DNA of 64,000 nucleotides from Gemella massiliensis (GTDB lineage Bacteria; Bacillota; Bacilli; Staphylococcales; Gemellaceae): NCBI RefSeq assembly GCF_900120125.1, contig NZ_LT635546.1, positions 175,228 to 239,227 of the forward strand, read 5' to 3'. Shown piece by piece: positions 38,981 to 47,144 of this stretch (position 1 is its first letter; each line of letters starts with the position of its first letter). The notes under the pieces were generated by a model. It saw only the letters and a program-made list of their open reading frames with translations, ran no database searches and was not told where the DNA came from. The position numbers and the translations under genes were made by a program.

Positions 38981-39786
38981 ATGATAAAACATTTGTTTTT
39001 AGATATGGATGGAACTTTATTAAATAGTGAAGGAATCATAAGTAATAGTACGGTAAAATTGTTAAAAAAATGCAAATACCACTTACGTTAGTATCGGCAA
39101 GGGCACCTATGGAAATGGAAGATACAATAAATAAATTGGATTTGAATTCAATTCATGTGGCATTTAATGGTGGATTGATTTATGAAGTGAATAATGGCAA
39201 AAAAAATATTTTATATAAAAAATATTTACAATTTAGCGTTGCAAGAGAATTAGCACTTGTATTAAGAGAGCAGTTTCCAAAATTAAGTATTAGTGTTTAT
39301 GATGAAGAAAATTGGAATACCGACATAATCGATGATGGAATACTTTACAAACAAAATATTACCAAAAAGGATTTTAATATAGTAAACTTTAAAGAGTATT
39401 TCAATAATTATCACGAAGTATTTAAGTTAATGTTAATAACTTTTGATGATAATGAAATGGAAAAAATAAATAATTTTTTAGCAAAATATAGCGACAAAAA
39501 TATTAGTGTTTTACGTTCAGGCAAAAATCATTTGGAAATAACCCATTCGCTGGCAATGAAATCTACGGGAATAAAATTTATTCAATATTTAAAAAATATA
39601 ACAAAAAAAGATTGTGTTGCCTTTGGTGATGGGCACAATGATATTCCAATGTTCGAATGTACTGAGTATAGGGTAGTGATGGATAATGCACTAGCAGATA
39701 TAAAAAAATATGCAAATTTTGTTACAAAATCTAATGATAAAGATGGGGTCGTGTATGCTATAAAAAAATATGTAAAATATTTGTAA
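38981..39786 (+). pseudogene. HAD-family (Cof-type) phosphatase, frameshifted
   Basis: The gene begins at ATG 38981 (AAGGAGAT upstream) with IKHLFLDMDGTLLNSEGIIS, the HAD nucleophile motif, but the frame ends at 39091 after 36 codons. The rest of the protein (LTLVSARAPMEMEDTINKL..., CVAFGDGHNDIPMFE near its end) continues in the +1-shifted frame up to 39786. The break lies in a run of seven A at 39064-39070; eight A would restore a single frame of about 268 residues. This could be a genuine loss, a phase-variable tract, slippage-corrected expression, or a sequencing error. The intact protein would be a Cof/YwpJ-type sugar-phosphate phosphatase, next to a DeoR regulator. Confidence 0.82.
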
Positions 39787-39796
39787 GGAGCAGAAA

Positions 39797-40543
39797 ATGT
39801 ATCAAGCACAACGTTTGGAAAAAATAATGGAATTACTAAGCAAAAAAGGTGTAGTATCAGCTAAAGAAGCGGTTGAATATTTAGGGGTATCGAGAGATAC
39901 AATTCGTCGTGATTTTTTGATTTTAGGAGAGCGTGATGATGTGCAAAGGACACATGGTGGTCTTATAAAACAAAAAGAGAGTGCTCATGTAAGCTCATAT
40001 AATGAAAGATTGAAAATGTTAACGCCGGGAAAAAAAGAAATAGCGTATAAAGCAAAAAAAATGATAAAAGAAGAAGGTGTATATTTTTTAGGTGCTTCTA
40101 CAATAATAGAGAAGTTAGCACAATTGATAAAAGAAAAAATTATTGTTTATTCACATTCATTAGATGTAGCGATGGTTTTAGCTGGTAATGATAATATTAA
40201 TTTTAATCTTATCGGCGGAAAATTTTTCAATAAAAATAGATTTTACTATTCACCGGAAAGTACGGAAATTTTAAAAAATATTAGTTTTGATATTGTATTT
40301 ATTGGGGCAGCCGGGGTTAAAAATGGCGTTATAACCCTTGACGATTATGAAGATGTTGCAATAAAAAAATTGGTATTAAAAAATGCCAAAATAAAGGTAC
40401 TTTTGGCAGAAATATCGAAATTTGAAAAAAGTGCTAATTTTATTTTGGGAGATATAACAGAGTTTGATTATTTAATAACAGATAAAGAGCCGAGTGCAGA
40501 ACTTTTAAAACTATTAGGAGAAAAAGTACAAGTAATTTATTAA
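39797..40543 (+). CDS. DeoR-family transcriptional regulator
   Basis: A 248-residue regulator. The N-terminal winged helix MYQAQRLEKIMELLSKKGVVSAKEAVEYLGVSRDTIRRDF carries the DeoR signature near residues 22-57. The C-terminal DeoRC sensor domain has FIGAAGVKNGVITLDDYEDVAIKK near 172-195, which in relatives binds sugar phosphates. It lies 10 bases behind the HAD gene and shares its transcript, so it may sense the phosphatase substrate. The target genes are not identifiable here. Confidence 0.88.
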   Translation: MYQAQRLEKIMELLSKKGVVSAKEAVEYLGVSRDTIRRDFLILGERDDVQRTHGGLIKQKESAHVSSYNERLKMLTPGKKEIAYKAKKMIKEEGVYFLGASTIIEKLAQLIKEKIIVYSHSLDVAMVLAGNDNINFNLIGGKFFNKNRFYYSPESTEILKNISFDIVFIGAAGVKNGVITLDDYEDVAIKKLVLKNAKIKVLLAEISKFEKSANFILGDITEFDYLITDKEPSAELLKLLGEKVQVIY

Positions 40544-40619
40544 AAAACATTATGATATTTAATTGAAATTTTATAGATTAATTTATATGACGTGTATAAT
40601 TTATAAAATATATTAATTA

Positions 40620-40664
40620 TTAAGAGCCGGATTTAAGTTAAAAACTTTATCTGGTTTTCTTATA
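40620..40664 (+). terminator. Terminator after the DeoR regulator
   Basis: Stem AAGAGCCGGAT with ATCTGGTTTTCTT, an inner AAGTT/AACTT pairing and a T-rich tail. Confidence 0.75.
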
Positions 40665-40769
40665 TATTTGAATCACTCTCTTTTTTGATTCTGTGTTAAA
40701 TATGGTGTATAAAAATACTGAGCAAATTTTTTCAAATTAGAAAAGTTTACTTCACAGAGATAGGTACAG

Positions 40770-41744
40770 TTAATATCCTATAAAATCTATATCTATATTA
40801 CCACTGGTATTAGTTATATTAAGATTTTTTAAAGAAGAATTAGAATCGGTATTGTTTTTGTTATTTATATTTTTATTAAAATTTTCTTCTTTATCACTAA
40901 TTTTAGTTTTAATATTACCGGATATATTTTTTAAAGAAAGTTTTTTATTAATTTTAATTTCATTTATAATAATATTACCGCTGGTTGATTCAGAAATAAA
41001 ATTGTCTATAATATTGTTACTATTCGAAAATTCAATATTGCCGCTAGTTGTTTTAGAATCAATATTTTTGGAAACAATGTTGTCAAATATTATATTACCA
41101 CTGGTAGTTGTAATATTGGTAGAACCGGAATTTATGATATCTTTTAGCAATACATTGCCGCTAAGGTTATAAATATCTAATTTATTATTTTCTGCTTTTA
41201 TATTATTTAGCCGGATATTACCGCTTTTACTATTTAAGTTAATATTGTTTGTATTTAACTTTGATAAATTAATATCTCCACTAATATCGTTTATCTGAAT
41301 ATCCTTAAAATGTAGATCTTTAAGTGAAATATTACCGTTGATATTTTTTATAGAAAGATTGACAAGCAGTTCTTTTGGTATTTTTAATTTTATGTAATGA
41401 TTATTAAAATTAAAGCCAAAATCAAATGAAAAATTAAACCATTTTTCTTTATAGGTATCTTTAATTAATAGAATATCAGCATTTTCTTCTATACTAAAGT
41501 AAAAATTTTTTCCCTCACGATATTCAACTTCTATTTTATCACTATTAGAAGGTTCGATATCAATATCTGATTTAGTAACATGAAATTTTAAATTTTTAAG
41601 ATTTTTTGATTCGATGGCATGATATTTAGGCGGTTTTGTTTCGCCCGCAAGTGGTAATTTATTTCCATTTAAAATAAAAGCTAATAATATTAGTATTATT
41701 CCAAGACTGGAAAATATAATCGCTATTTTTAGTAATTTTCTCAT
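40770..41744 (-). CDS. DUF4097-type beta-repeat membrane protein
   Basis: A 324-residue protein with one N-terminal membrane anchor (residues 7-26). The outer part consists of repeated short beta units with the phrase SGN(I/V) occurring about eight times at roughly 20-residue spacing (for example TTSGNIIF, TTSGNIEF, STSGNIII), as in DUF4097/LiaX-like beta-solenoids. A poly-Asn/Lys insert lies near residues 288-306. It is the last gene of a PadR-DUF1700-DUF4097 module, two bases behind DUF1700. Relatives are linked to cell-envelope stress. The specific role here is unknown. Confidence 0.82.
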   Translation of the reverse strand: MRKLLKIAIIFSSLGIILILLAFILNGNKLPLAGETKPPKYHAIESKNLKNLKFHVTKSDIDIEPSNSDKIEVEYREGKNFYFSIEENADILLIKDTYKEKWFNFSFDFGFNFNNHYIKLKIPKELLVNLSIKNINGNISLKDLHFKDIQINDISGDINLSKLNTNNINLNSKSGNIRLNNIKAENNKLDIYNLSGNVLLKDIINSGSTNITTTSGNIIFDNIVSKNIDSKTTSGNIEFSNSNNIIDNFISESTSGNIIINEIKINKKLSLKNISGNIKTKISDKEENFNKNINNKNNTDSNSSLKNLNITNTSGNIDIDFIGY

Positions 41745-41746
41745 AA

Positions 41747-42337
41747 TTAATCAATCTCCTTTTTGAAAACTTTCTCAAATATATATTTAAAAGTCCAGCC
41801 ATTATTCTTAAATAATTTTCTCAGTTTTATTAAACCGTAAATTATAAAAAGAGAAAAACCTATAGTTATAAAACCGATACCGGCAGTAAATAAGGCTGAG
41901 TAAATATTTTCTTCAGAAAAGTAAAATGGTATAGATATAATTATAAGAATTCCCCAGATAAAAAATCCAATAATACCAACTATAAAACCTAATATCATCA
42001 TGATTAAACAGAAAAATAAACCAAAAGCTATCATTAATAGCGAAAACCAAATTGGAAAGCAAATAATTAATAAAATAATTTCCAATGCTGAAAAAGATTT
42101 ATTAGGTAAAAATCTCCAAGTTTTATTTTTGGGAACAATTTTATGTTCAACTATTGTCTGGTTTATAATATCATCAATAGTTCCAAAATTACTTATTGCT
42201 TCTTCCTCGCTAAACCCATCTTCAACAGCATCATCAATCATTTCATTGAAGTAGTTAATACTTTTTTCAATATCCAATTTTGATAAATACTTTTTTAATT
42301 TTTTTCTAAGTAAATAATTAAAAGTTTCTTTGTTCAT
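41747..42337 (-). CDS. DUF1700 family membrane protein
   Basis: A 196-residue protein: an N-terminal soluble segment with FNEMIDDAVEDGFSEEEAISNFG near residues 25-47 (the DUF1700/HAAS pattern), followed by four hydrophobic segments between about residues 80 and 170. It lies between the PadR repressor (20-base overlap) and the DUF4097 protein, the usual module order. The DUF1700 family is often found with PadR regulators and may act as a membrane anchor or anti-signal factor. Mechanism is not known. Confidence 0.85.
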   Translation of the reverse strand: MNKETFNYLLRKKLKKYLSKLDIEKSINYFNEMIDDAVEDGFSEEEAISNFGTIDDIINQTIVEHKIVPKNKTWRFLPNKSFSALEIILLIICFPIWFSLLMIAFGLFFCLIMMILGFIVGIIGFFIWGILIIISIPFYFSEENIYSALFTAGIGFITIGFSLFIIYGLIKLRKLFKNNGWTFKYIFEKVFKKEID

Positions 42338-42665
42338 AACTTTCTTCTCCTAAAATAAATTCATAAGCCTTTTGTATTGCTTGCCAGCTAGTAAGAAAAT
42401 CATCAATTTTTTTTAATCCTATATCGGTTATCTTATAATATTTTCTTAATCTACCATTATGCTCCACGCTGTAGGATAACACGGAATTATTATTTTCCAA
42501 TCTTTTTAATATAGGATAAAGAGTAGATTCTGTTATTGGAATTATTAGAGAAACATCTTTTACTATTTTGTACCCATAAGATTCAAAATTTCGTAGTGAT
42601 GCAAGAACACAAATATCAAGTATACCCCGTTTTAATTGTGTATTCATTGGAATATCTCCTTTCAT
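42318..42665 (-). CDS. PadR-family transcriptional repressor
   Basis: A 115-residue regulator with the PadR winged helix: LKRGILDICVLASLRNFESYGYKIV near residues 9-33 and ITESTLYPILKRLENNN near 46-62, then the beta-wing RLRKYYKIT. Length places it in the short PadR-s2 group. It is the first gene of the module and likely represses its own promoter. An ATACATAGTAT dyad lies inside that promoter. Inducer unknown. The start could also be the second Met (codon 6), which has GGAGAT ahead of it. Confidence 0.9.
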   Translation of the reverse strand: MKGDIPMNTQLKRGILDICVLASLRNFESYGYKIVKDVSLIIPITESTLYPILKRLENNNSVLSYSVEHNGRLRKYYKITDIGLKKIDDFLTSWQAIQKAYEFILGEESYEQRNF

Positions 42666-42670
42666 AGAAT

Positions 42671-42700
42671 ATTATATGATACATAGTATTATGTTGTCAA
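42671..42700 (-). promoter_or_regulatory. PadR-module promoter with internal dyad
   Basis: On the minus strand, TTGACA (42695-42700) and TATAAT (42671-42676) are separated by 18 bases. The spacer contains ATACATAGTAT (42679-42689), an ATAC...GTAT dyad of the kind PadR proteins bind. Confidence 0.68.
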
Positions 42701-42900
42701 TAATATAGTCAAAATAATATAGATAATATACAATAATATTTATTTATATATATTTCAGTATTTTTTTATGATTACAGCTAGTAAAACAAAGAAATCGGTT
42801 TATATTTTTTGCGTATTTTTTATGTCAGGCATTAATGTTGAAATTTAATAATAATAATGAGATAATATAGTAACAAACAAAAACAAGGAGGAGAAACATT

Positions 42901-43965
42901 ATGAAAGGATTTGCAATGAAAAAAATAGGAGAAATCGGATGGATAGAAAAAGAACGTCCTAAATGTGGACCAACGGATGCAATTATTCGTCCTTTAGCAT
43001 TATCTCCATGTACTTCTGATGTTCATACAGTATGGGAAGGTGCAATCGGTGAAAGAGAAGATATGATCTTAGGACATGAAGGTTGCGGTGTTGTTGAAGA
43101 AGTTGGAGAAATGGTAAAAGATTTTAAACCGGGAGATAGAGTTATGGTGGCGGCTATTACGCCGGATTGGAATTCTTTAGAGGCTCAAGCCGGTTTTGCA
43201 ATGCACTCTGGTGGAATGTTGGCAGGATGGAAATTCTCTAACTTCAAAGATGGTATGTTTGGGGATTATTTCCATGTTAATGATGCAGATGGTAATTTAG
43301 CACTTATTCCTGAAGGAGTAACTATAGAAGAAGCATGTATGCTTTCTGATATGGTTCCAACAGGTTTCCATGGTGTAGAATTAGCAGATGTACAATTTGG
43401 AGATACCGTTCTTGTGGTAGGTATAGGTCCTGTAGGGTTAATGGCAGTTGCCGGAGCAAATTTAAGAGGGGCATCAAGAATTATTGCTGTAGGAACAAGA
43501 CCAATTTGTCGTGAAGTTGCTAAAAAATATGGTGCAACAGATTTTATAGGATATAAAGATGGAAGTATTGATGAACAAGTTCTAGCATTAACTAACGGAC
43601 AAGGTGTTGATAAAGCTATTATAGCCGGTGGTGGTGTTGAAACTATGGAACCGGTAGTTAAATGCTTAAAACCGGGTGGTAAAATAGGAAATGTAAACTA
43701 CCTAGGAAAAGGAACATATATTAATATACCTCGTGTAGAATGGGGCGTTGGTATGGGACATAAACAAATATTAGGCGGTTTGATGCCGGGAGGTAGATTG
43801 CGTTTAGAAAAATTAGCACGTTTAATTCAATGTGGAAAACTTGATGTAACTCATCTACTGACTCATAAGTTTTATGGTTTTGATAAAGTAGAAGATGCAT
43901 TATTGCTGATGAAAGAAAAACCGAAAGATTTGATAAAACCGGTTGTAATATTAGAAAAAGAATAG
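42901..43965 (+). CDS. adh: Zinc/NADP-dependent secondary alcohol dehydrogenase
   Basis: A 354-residue medium-chain dehydrogenase closely resembling the clostridial isopropanol dehydrogenase (start MKGFAMKKIGEIGWIEKERP). Catalytic zinc ligands are Cys37 in SPCTSDVH, His59 in GHEGCG and the Asp in SDMVPTGFHG near residue 150. No structural zinc loop with four cysteines is present, as in that subfamily. VGIGPVGLMAV and VGTRPIC form the cofactor site, the latter suggesting NADP. It should interconvert ketones such as acetoin or acetone with secondary alcohols. A promoter TTGAAA-N17-GATAAT precedes it. Confidence 0.88.
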   Translation: MKGFAMKKIGEIGWIEKERPKCGPTDAIIRPLALSPCTSDVHTVWEGAIGEREDMILGHEGCGVVEEVGEMVKDFKPGDRVMVAAITPDWNSLEAQAGFAMHSGGMLAGWKFSNFKDGMFGDYFHVNDADGNLALIPEGVTIEEACMLSDMVPTGFHGVELADVQFGDTVLVVGIGPVGLMAVAGANLRGASRIIAVGTRPICREVAKKYGATDFIGYKDGSIDEQVLALTNGQGVDKAIIAGGGVETMEPVVKCLKPGGKIGNVNYLGKGTYINIPRVEWGVGMGHKQILGGLMPGGRLRLEKLARLIQCGKLDVTHLLTHKFYGFDKVEDALLLMKEKPKDLIKPVVILEKE

Positions 43966-43980
43966 TTGACAATAATAAGG

Positions 43981-44165
43981 GGCTGACCCAAAAGCTAAAA
44001 ATTCTAATAGAATTTACTTATTAGTAGTTAGCCGTAGTGGTTCATTGATTTGGGAATATGCTTAAAAAAGATTTTATTAAATCAATGAACTATTAATGAA
44101 CTGTATGGGCGACTTGGCAAAATTGATTTTTAACGAAATCATGATTTTAAGTCGCTCTTTTTTTA
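43981..44165 (+). repeat. Second intergenic repeat family, copy 1, ending in a terminator
   Basis: Shares the core AAAAATTCTAATA.AATTTACTTATTAGTAGTTAG with 46654-46798. Inside it lies a 12-bp perfect inverted repeat (arm GTTCATTGATTT). Its right end forms a hairpin GGCGACTT/AAGTCGCT with a T-run, which also serves as terminator for the alcohol dehydrogenase gene. Confidence 0.7.
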
Positions 44166-44184
44166 TAAAAGTGGTGGTGAGAAT

Positions 44185-45117
44185 ATGAAGATTATTTTAG
44201 TTTCCGGTTTCTTAGGTGCCGGGAAAACAAGTTTTATAAAAGAATTAGTAAAACAAACTAAACAAAAATTTGTCATATTAGAAAATGAATTTGGTGAATT
44301 AAATCTTGATGCTAAAGAATTGAGAAATGAACTGGAAGTTGATGAGAATATGAAAGTTTGGGAATTAACTGAAGGGTGTATTTGTTGTTCTTTAAATTTA
44401 GATTTTACTCATTCTGTTTTAACAATAGCTAATACATTAAATCCTGATTATTTAATAATTGAACCTAGTGGAGTGGCAATGATTAGCAACCTCATAAGAA
44501 ATTTCAAAAAAATAAGTTACGAGAGAATTGAACTTGGAGCACCTATAGTTATTATTGATGCACAAAATTACAAAAATACATTTAAAAAATATAAAACTTA
44601 TTTAGATGATCAATTAAAATATTCCAGTGTTTGTGTTTTGAGTAAATCAGAAAACTTAAGTGAGGAAGATTTTTTAACAATAAAAAATGAATTGAAAATC
44701 AGAGATAATATAAAATATAATTTGAAACATTATAGTAAATGGGAAAAAGATTTTTGGTTTGAAATTTTGAATATAAAAACTTTAGCAAAAGAAAAAGATA
44801 ATAAATTAGAGCTTGTTTTTAAAACAGTACAACATGTAAATGGTGCTGAAAAACTAGAGCAACTAAGTTTAGATAAGATAAATATTAATTCTTTAAATAC
44901 ATTATCTTTGATATTATTGCTGTTGATAAGTGGTAAATTTGGAGAAATAGAGAGAGTAAAAGGATATTTTTCAATAGGAGAAAATGGTTTTAAATTTGAT
45001 GTAGTAGGAGAAAATTATATTATAACGGGTTGTGAAGAAAATTCCGATAGCAAAGTTGTCGTTATTGGAAAAAATCTTGAGAAAAAACAAATAGAAAATC
45101 TATTTAAAAATTTTTAA
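44185..45117 (+). CDS. CobW/COG0523 family GTPase
   Basis: A 310-residue metal-chaperone GTPase. The P-loop GFLGAGKTSF lies near residues 8-17, the metal-binding CxCC motif in EGCICCSL near 64-71, and the guanine-recognition LSKSE near 153-157 replaces NKxD. The C-terminal CobW domain is shortened and diverged. Family members deliver zinc or other metals to client enzymes. The neighbouring alcohol dehydrogenase is a zinc enzyme, but no Zur box is visible before this gene, so zinc dependence is only a guess. Confidence 0.85.
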   Translation: MKIILVSGFLGAGKTSFIKELVKQTKQKFVILENEFGELNLDAKELRNELEVDENMKVWELTEGCICCSLNLDFTHSVLTIANTLNPDYLIIEPSGVAMISNLIRNFKKISYERIELGAPIVIIDAQNYKNTFKKYKTYLDDQLKYSSVCVLSKSENLSEEDFLTIKNELKIRDNIKYNLKHYSKWEKDFWFEILNIKTLAKEKDNKLELVFKTVQHVNGAEKLEQLSLDKININSLNTLSLILLLLISGKFGEIERVKGYFSIGENGFKFDVVGENYIITGCEENSDSKVVVIGKNLEKKQIENLFKNF

Positions 45118-45370
45118 TAAAGTAATTAATATATTAAGTGTGACCATTGTTACACTTTATTTTATAACTTTTCATATAAAAATAAAATTTATCTATCTGA
45201 TGAATTGAAAAAAACAATCTATAGTTGATAATGGGAATATTATAAAAGTATAGGAAAAATTATTAAATTTAGTAAGTGATAAATAAGAAAAAAGTAAGAG
45301 AAAATTTTACATAAATAGCTTCTTATTATATCAATTATGGTGTAGATAGTAACGGAAGTAAAAAAATGTC
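45118..45370. other. Intergenic region before the tRNA genes
   Basis: A short hairpin (AAGTGT...ACACTT, about 45137-45160) may end the CobW transcript. Otherwise AT-rich with no supportable feature. Confidence 0.45.
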
Positions 45371-45399
45371 TTGACATTAAATAATAAAAATTGTATAAT
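45371..45399 (+). promoter_or_regulatory. tRNA promoter, perfect consensus
   Basis: TTGACA (45371-45376), a 17-base spacer and TATAAT (45394-45399), 19 bases before tRNA-His. Confidence 0.9.
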
Positions 45400-45417
45400 A
45401 TAAATTGTTCTGATTAC

Positions 45418-45494
45418 GGCGGCTGTGGCGAAGTGGTTAACGCATCGGATTGTGGTTCCGACATTCGAGGGTTCGATTCCCTTCAGCCGCCCCA
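45418..45494 (+). tRNA. tRNA-His (GTG)
   Basis: A complete cloverleaf with acceptor GCGGCTG/CAGCCGC and the extra 5' G opposite the C73 discriminator, the mark of histidine tRNA. The anticodon is GTG in GGATTGTGGTTCC, and the CCA end is encoded. It is followed 22 bases later by tRNA-Cys. Confidence 0.97.
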
Positions 45495-45516
45495 TTAAAA
45501 TTTGATAACTGAATAA

Positions 45517-45590
45517 GGCGGCTTAGCCAAGTGGTAAGGCATGGGTCTGCAAAACCCTGATCACCGGTTCAAATCCGGTAGCCGCCTCCA
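45517..45590 (+). tRNA. tRNA-Cys (GCA)
   Basis: A complete cloverleaf with acceptor GGCGGCT/AGCCGCC, anticodon GCA in GGTCTGCAAAACC, discriminator T and encoded CCA. It is co-transcribed with tRNA-His and followed by a terminator. Confidence 0.97.
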
Positions 45591-45596
45591 AGTATT

Positions 45597-45623
45597 AACA
45601 TCTTTTTAGATGTTTTTTATTTT
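45597..45623 (+). terminator. Terminator after tRNA-Cys
   Basis: Stem AACATCT with AGATGTT and a long T-rich tail. Confidence 0.88.
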
Positions 45624-45732
45624 TTTCAAAATTATGAATACGTTTAACTTTTTTCTAGCTATCTTTATAGAAATGTGATAGAATAATTTTTGACTGATAT
45701 AATATATCAAATAATTTTAAGGAGTAATAGTT

Positions 45733-46623
45733 ATGAAACGATTATTGTTAACTATTTTTAGTGTAATATTTATTTTTAGTATTGTTGGTTGTTCAGCAAA
45801 ACAGGAAAACAAGAAACAGGAAAATAAAGTTATTAAGATGGGGTTTGTTCCGCTTAAAAATAGTGAAAAATTAATTGAAGATGTACAACCTATAGCAGAT
45901 TATCTGAGTGAAAAACTTGGAGTAAAAGTAGAGGCCTTTACTGCCAGCAGCTATATCGGTGTTGTAGAGGGAATCGGAAGTGGAAGTGTTGATTTTGGTA
46001 TTATCCCGCCATTTTCTGCATTGTTGGCACAAAAACAAAGTAATGCTGTACCATTATTAACATCAAAAGGTGCAACAGGAAAACCGGGATATTATGCAGA
46101 TTTATATGTAAGAAAAGATTCTGGAATTAAATCATTGCAAGATGTTAAAGGGAAAAAGGTAGCTTTTGTAGACCCGTCTTCGTCATCGGGTTATATCTAC
46201 CCGGGTGCAATGTTGGTAGAAGCCGGGTTGGATCTTAGTAAAGATATTACTTATCAATTTAGTGGAGGACACGATAAAAGTTTACAACTTTTATTAAATA
46301 AAGATGTTGATGTTATTGGAACTTTTGATGGAGTACCTGAGAAATATGCGAAAGATTTCCCTAATGCGTTAACTGATATAGAAAAACTGAAATCAAGTGA
46401 TTTGATACCGGGAATTATGGTCACGGCTTCTAGTAAAATGGATAATGAATTACAACAAAAATTGAAACAAGCATTGCAGGATATAGAAAAAGATCCTAAA
46501 ATGAGTGAATTATTTAAAAAAATGTTTAATATTACAGGTTTTCAAGAAGTTGATAAGGATTCATATAAAAAAGTAGAAGACACAGCTAAAATAATGAATG
46601 TGGATTTAGATAAAGTAAAATAA
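45733..46623 (+). CDS. PhnD-type phosphate/phosphonate-binding lipoprotein, orphan
   Basis: A 296-residue substrate-binding lipoprotein. The signal peptide ends in lipobox IVGC with Cys20. The fold follows from IKMGFVPLKNSEKL, GSGSVDFGIIPPFSALLA near residues 80-97 and SLQDVKGKKVAFVDPSSSSGYIYPGA near 133-158, as in PhnD/PtxB. It should bind a phosphonate, phosphite or related anion outside the cell. No ATPase or permease of the Phn type is next to it, so it must use a transporter encoded elsewhere or is a stand-alone receptor. An AAGGAG ribosome binding site precedes the start. Confidence 0.85.
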   Translation: MKRLLLTIFSVIFIFSIVGCSAKQENKKQENKVIKMGFVPLKNSEKLIEDVQPIADYLSEKLGVKVEAFTASSYIGVVEGIGSGSVDFGIIPPFSALLAQKQSNAVPLLTSKGATGKPGYYADLYVRKDSGIKSLQDVKGKKVAFVDPSSSSGYIYPGAMLVEAGLDLSKDITYQFSGGHDKSLQLLLNKDVDVIGTFDGVPEKYAKDFPNALTDIEKLKSSDLIPGIMVTASSKMDNELQQKLKQALQDIEKDPKMSELFKKMFNITGFQEVDKDSYKKVEDTAKIMNVDLDKVK

Positions 46624-46653
46624 TAAATAAAAAGGTTATTTCAAAATAAGATG

Positions 46654-46798
46654 TTGGCTTAAAAGTTAAAAATTCTAATAAAATTTACTTATTAGTAGTT
46701 AGATGTGGTGGTTTGTTGATTTGGCAGTTCGCTTTAAAGAGTTTTTTTAAAATCTAATGAACTATGGATGCCCTGCAAAATTGATTTTCAATCATGAT
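46654..46798 (+). repeat. Second intergenic repeat family, copy 2
   Basis: Related to 43981-44146, with the same core AAAAATTCTAATA.AATTTACTTATTAGTAGTTAG, then diverged positions such as GTTTGTTGATTT in place of GTTCATTGATTT. No coding content. It lacks the terminator end of copy 1. Confidence 0.68.
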
Positions 46799-46838
46799 AT
46801 TTGGGGAATTTATTTTATTTTGAAGTAATTCTTTTTTT

Positions 46839-46897
46839 GGCTCTTTATCAAATATGAAGTATGGAAAAAATTTCATTCCTATATTTGATAAAGAGCT
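46839..46897. repeat. Long hairpin resembling paired ISL3-type ends
   Basis: A perfect 16-bp inverted repeat (GCTCTTTATCAAATAT, 46840-46855, with 46881-46896) with a 25-base loop, followed by TTTTT. The arm resembles the GGCTCTTTNTCAAA ends of ISL3-family elements, so it may be a minimal relic, and it can also act as a terminator. The rest of 46898-47144 is AT-rich without visible features except AGGGG before the next start. Confidence 0.6.
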
Positions 46898-47144
46898 TTT
46901 TCATTAACTAACTTTAAAGTAATAATTGTATAGTTACACAGAAAGTGAATTTTGAGTATCTTAGTAAGATAAAATGAAATATCACAATAATATGGAACAA
47001 AAATTTTACGTAATCTTAGGAAGATAATATAAAATAAAAAATTTTATTATTGATATATCATGAGTTTTGACAATGAGTGCAAGCAATGGTATTATAATAA
47101 GATAGATAGGAAATAATTTAGACTAACTTCAGGGGAAAAAAGTA

